From Candidatus Tayloriibacteriota bacterium (GTDB lineage Bacteria; Patescibacteriota; Minisyncoccia; Phycocordibacterales; PALSA-1337), in NCBI GenBank assembly GCA_026395095.1, contig JAPLZI010000016.1:6886-13111 (forward strand): a stretch of 6,226 bases of DNA, read 5' to 3'. The position numbers and the translations under genes were made by a program. This document shows positions 4,652-6,226 of this stretch, one piece after another. Position 1 is the first letter of the stretch, and each line of letters starts with the position of its first letter. Below the pieces are notes generated by a model. That model did not search any database. It had not been told where the DNA came from and saw only the letters and a list, made by a program, of their open reading frames with translations.

Positions 4652-6205
4652 ATGAAATACATTTTGTACTGTAGAAAATCTACCGATACCGAAGACAAGC
4701 AGGTTCTTTCTCTTGAGTCACAGGAAAAGGAACTTACCGACCTGGCCAAGGATCGAAACCTTGAAATCGTTCAGATTTTAACTGAAAAGAAATCAGCCAA
4801 GGCTCCGGGCCGTCCTATCTTCAATGAAATGATGGCTTCAATCTCTGCCGGTAAAGCCGATGCTATACTTTGCTGGAAAATTGATCGTCTTACCAGAAAT
4901 CCTGTTGATGGCGGACAGATTCAATGGTTACTTCAAAACGGTAATATCAAGTGTATTCAAACTGCCGAAAAGACTTACTTACCAAGCGACAATGTTCTCC
5001 TTATGAGTATTGAGCAAGCAATGGCCAACCAATACATTCGCGATTTGAGTACGAACGTCAAGCGTGGCAATCGAGCCAAGCTAGAACATGGCGGCTGGCC
5101 TAATCATGCCCCTTTTGGCTATCTCAATGACAAGGCTACCAATTCAATCATCCTCGACAAGAAACACGCTAAATATGTTCCAAGAATGTTCGAGCTATAT
5201 ATTACTGGTGCTCATAGCCTCCAACAGATCGCTGATATCCTACATTCCGAAGGCTTACGCACCTGCTCCGGAGACAAAGTACGCAAAGGAAAAATTCATA
5301 AAGTCCTCTCTAACAAATTCTACATCGGCTTAATGGAAAGAGACGGCAAAATCTATCAAGGTAATCACGAGACATTGATCTCAAAAAGCATCTTCGACAA
5401 AGCACAAGACATTCTCTCCGGCCGTATTCATTCACGAAAACGAAATCACTTCTATTCAGCTCGAGGCTTTCTTCAATGCGCCTCCTGCGGCTGTAATCTA
5501 ACCTGTGACACCAAGAAAGGCTTCAAGTATTACTATTGCACCAATGGCAAAGGTAATTGCGAGCAACATAAAAAATACATGCGCTCGGAATTCATAGATG
5601 AGCTACTAGCCAAAGTATTCCTCAATCTCAAATTCGACGAGCAACTTATTCAAATGTCCGCTGATGCTTACAAAGAATCCAATCAAGACAAAATTAACTA
5701 TGCGCAATCATCATTAGATGCCCTCACAAACGAGCTACAAGCCCTTACGAAGAAAGAATCCGTGCTGACTGACGGATATGCTTCTGAAGTTATTAAATCT
5801 GATATGTACAAGCAGAAAATGCTGGAGATTGAAAACAAGAGAACTGAGCTTCGAGCACGACTCAAAGAAATCCAGTCAAAAGGACCCGTTACGGAAATCA
5901 CTTTCGAACAGATCAAGAATATTTTTATGGATGGCAATAGAGCCTCGGAAAAGTATATCGCCTCAAAAGATGAGGCAAAACGAAATATGTTATCAAAGCT
6001 ACTTTCGAACGCTTTCATCCAAAACGGAACCGTGGCTCAATACCAATTCAAAAGTCCGTATCAGGTGCTTGCAGAAACACCCAAAAACATCACTTTTGAA
6101 AAAATGTGCGCCGGGCTGGACTCGAACCAGCGATGCCCATGGGGCCGAGGATTTACAGTCCTCTGGAATAGCCACTATCCGACCGGCGCGTCTTGCCCTT
6201 CGTAG
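4652..6205 (+). CDS. Large serine recombinase (integrase), C-terminus read through into antisense tRNA-Tyr
   Basis: The enzyme performs site-specific integration and excision by making double-strand cuts through a phosphoserine link. Of 517 residues, 1-140 form the resolvase domain: YCRKS with nucleophile Ser10 and Arg8, and IDRLTR with Arg79 and Arg82. A recombinase DNA-binding domain follows (about 150-260, including HAPFGYL and SNKFYIGLM). A zinc ribbon then has CxxC (Cys276, Cys279) with Cys296 and Cys303, and a charged coiled coil spans about 345-410. The natural C-terminus probably lies near 485. Codons 486-517 are the antisense of the tRNA-Tyr gene plus a few flanking bases, so they are not conserved protein sequence. 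Start ATG 4652 has no Shine-Dalgarno sequence, but TATTTT (4640-4645) lies 6 nt upstream. The 74-nt gap after rep is AT-rich and shows no terminator hairpin, so co-transcription with rep is possible. Confidence 0.92.
   Translation: MKYILYCRKSTDTEDKQVLSLESQEKELTDLAKDRNLEIVQILTEKKSAKAPGRPIFNEMMASISAGKADAILCWKIDRLTRNPVDGGQIQWLLQNGNIKCIQTAEKTYLPSDNVLLMSIEQAMANQYIRDLSTNVKRGNRAKLEHGGWPNHAPFGYLNDKATNSIILDKKHAKYVPRMFELYITGAHSLQQIADILHSEGLRTCSGDKVRKGKIHKVLSNKFYIGLMERDGKIYQGNHETLISKSIFDKAQDILSGRIHSRKRNHFYSARGFLQCASCGCNLTCDTKKGFKYYYCTNGKGNCEQHKKYMRSEFIDELLAKVFLNLKFDEQLIQMSADAYKESNQDKINYAQSSLDALTNELQALTKKESVLTDGYASEVIKSDMYKQKMLEIENKRTELRARLKEIQSKGPVTEITFEQIKNIFMDGNRASEKYIASKDEAKRNMLSKLLSNAFIQNGTVAQYQFKSPYQVLAETPKNITFEKMCAGLDSNQRCPWGRGFTVLWNSHYPTGASCPS
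6101..6131. other. Probable attachment-site junction (element end / tRNA-Tyr 3' end)
   Basis: Within this stretch the recombinase reading frame passes from its own coding sequence into the acceptor and T arms of tRNA-Tyr. The crossover core must lie at or close to this junction if the element integrated here. The exact core cannot be set, because the partner junction is not in the window. Confidence 0.45.
6107..6189 (-). tRNA. tRNA-Tyr (anticodon GTA)
   Basis: An 83-nt class II tRNA folds cleanly. The acceptor GCGCCGG (6189-6183) pairs with CCGGCGC (6114-6108), with discriminator A at 6107. The D stem is GGA/TCC. The anticodon stem GAGGA/TCCTC encloses CTGTAAA, giving anticodon GTA (6156-6154). 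The long variable arm has stem GCCC/GGGC, and the T arm is GCTGG-TTCGAGT-CCAGC. The long variable arm with GTA is diagnostic of bacterial tRNA-Tyr. CCA is not encoded; a run of six T (6104-6099 on the minus strand) follows closely and may end transcription. The gene appears intact, so integration restored its 3' end or lies just outside it. It is antisense to the end of the recombinase frame. Confidence 0.95.
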
Positions 6206-6219
6206 CTTGCGGAGCAAGC
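6205..6219. repeat. Perfect hairpin upstream of tRNA-Tyr
   Basis: GCTTGC (6205-6210) and GCAAGC (6214-6219) are perfect inverted repeats around GGA. On the minus strand the hairpin lies about 15 nt before the tRNA 5' end, so it could be a processing signal or part of a terminator or spacer for an upstream tRNA. No T run follows on either side within the window. Confidence 0.6.
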
Positions 6220-6226
6220 GCAGTAG

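Larger units (their letters stand above)
3544..6106 (+). mobile_element. Putative integrative element: small protein, HUH Rep and large serine recombinase at tRNA-Tyr
   Basis: Three co-directional genes encode a small protein, a rolling-circle initiator and a large serine recombinase. The recombinase abuts and reads into the 3' end of a complete tRNA-Tyr gene, which fixes the right boundary at about 6106. This gene pair fits an element that excises and replicates as a circle. No structural, packaging or conjugation genes are seen. The left boundary is unknown: the start given here is the first gene of the module, and the element may extend further left, to the palindrome or beyond the window. 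No second copy of the tRNA 3' end was found in the window. Confidence 0.5.

Noticed and set aside
5698..6018. Minus-strand open frame of 106 codons
   Set aside because: It is antisense to the coiled-coil part of the recombinase; Ser/Phe-rich composition mirrors the Lys/Glu-rich real gene.
6108..6205. Treating the recombinase tail (residues 486-517) as a genuine domain
   Set aside because: The bases form a complete, well-folded tRNA-Tyr on the other strand, so the peptide is a by-product of the integration site.

Overview
The window looks like a stretch of bacterial chromosome, of moderate GC and AT-leaning codon use, that carries a small integrated mobile element. The gene set resembles accessory regions of Patescibacteria (Candidate Phyla Radiation) genomes: a gametolysin-like secreted protease with Ig-like repeats, an HUH replication initiator beside a large serine recombinase, and starts without Shine-Dalgarno sequences, several with a -10-like box about 7-8 nt upstream of the ATG. 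That lineage is an inference; no marker gene is present to prove it.

Layout. Positions 1-2155 (minus strand) hold the N-terminal 718 residues of a secreted zinc metalloprotease with C-terminal Ig-like domains; its 3' end lies beyond the left edge. Positions 2156-2545 are a divergent intergenic region almost filled by a roughly 300-nt nested palindrome (2203-2503) that folds into one long hairpin capped by a 5-nt loop. Promoter-like sequences sit at both edges. Positions 2546-3439 (plus) encode an unrecognised 297-residue protein with a possible C-terminal winged helix, closed by an intrinsic terminator (3469-3492).

The right part (about 3544-6106) reads as a mobile module. It has a 67-residue small protein, an HUH-type rolling-circle replication initiator with HxH and YxxxY motifs, and a large serine recombinase. 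The recombinase frame has no stop of its own and runs antisense through a complete tRNA-Tyr(GUA) gene (6107-6189, minus), ending at 6205. The simplest reading is that the element integrated at the 3' end of tRNA-Tyr, so the recombinase now borrows a host-derived C-terminus.

Functional picture (inferred): the recombinase integrates and excises the element, and the HUH protein replicates the excised circle. No capsid, coat or conjugation genes are visible, so this is a minimal integrative plasmid-like element or part of a larger one. The left boundary is not visible: no copy of the tRNA 3' end was found elsewhere in the window. The giant palindrome could mark a boundary, serve as a replication origin, be a palindromic insertion, or be an untranslated structured RNA; the sequence alone does not decide.
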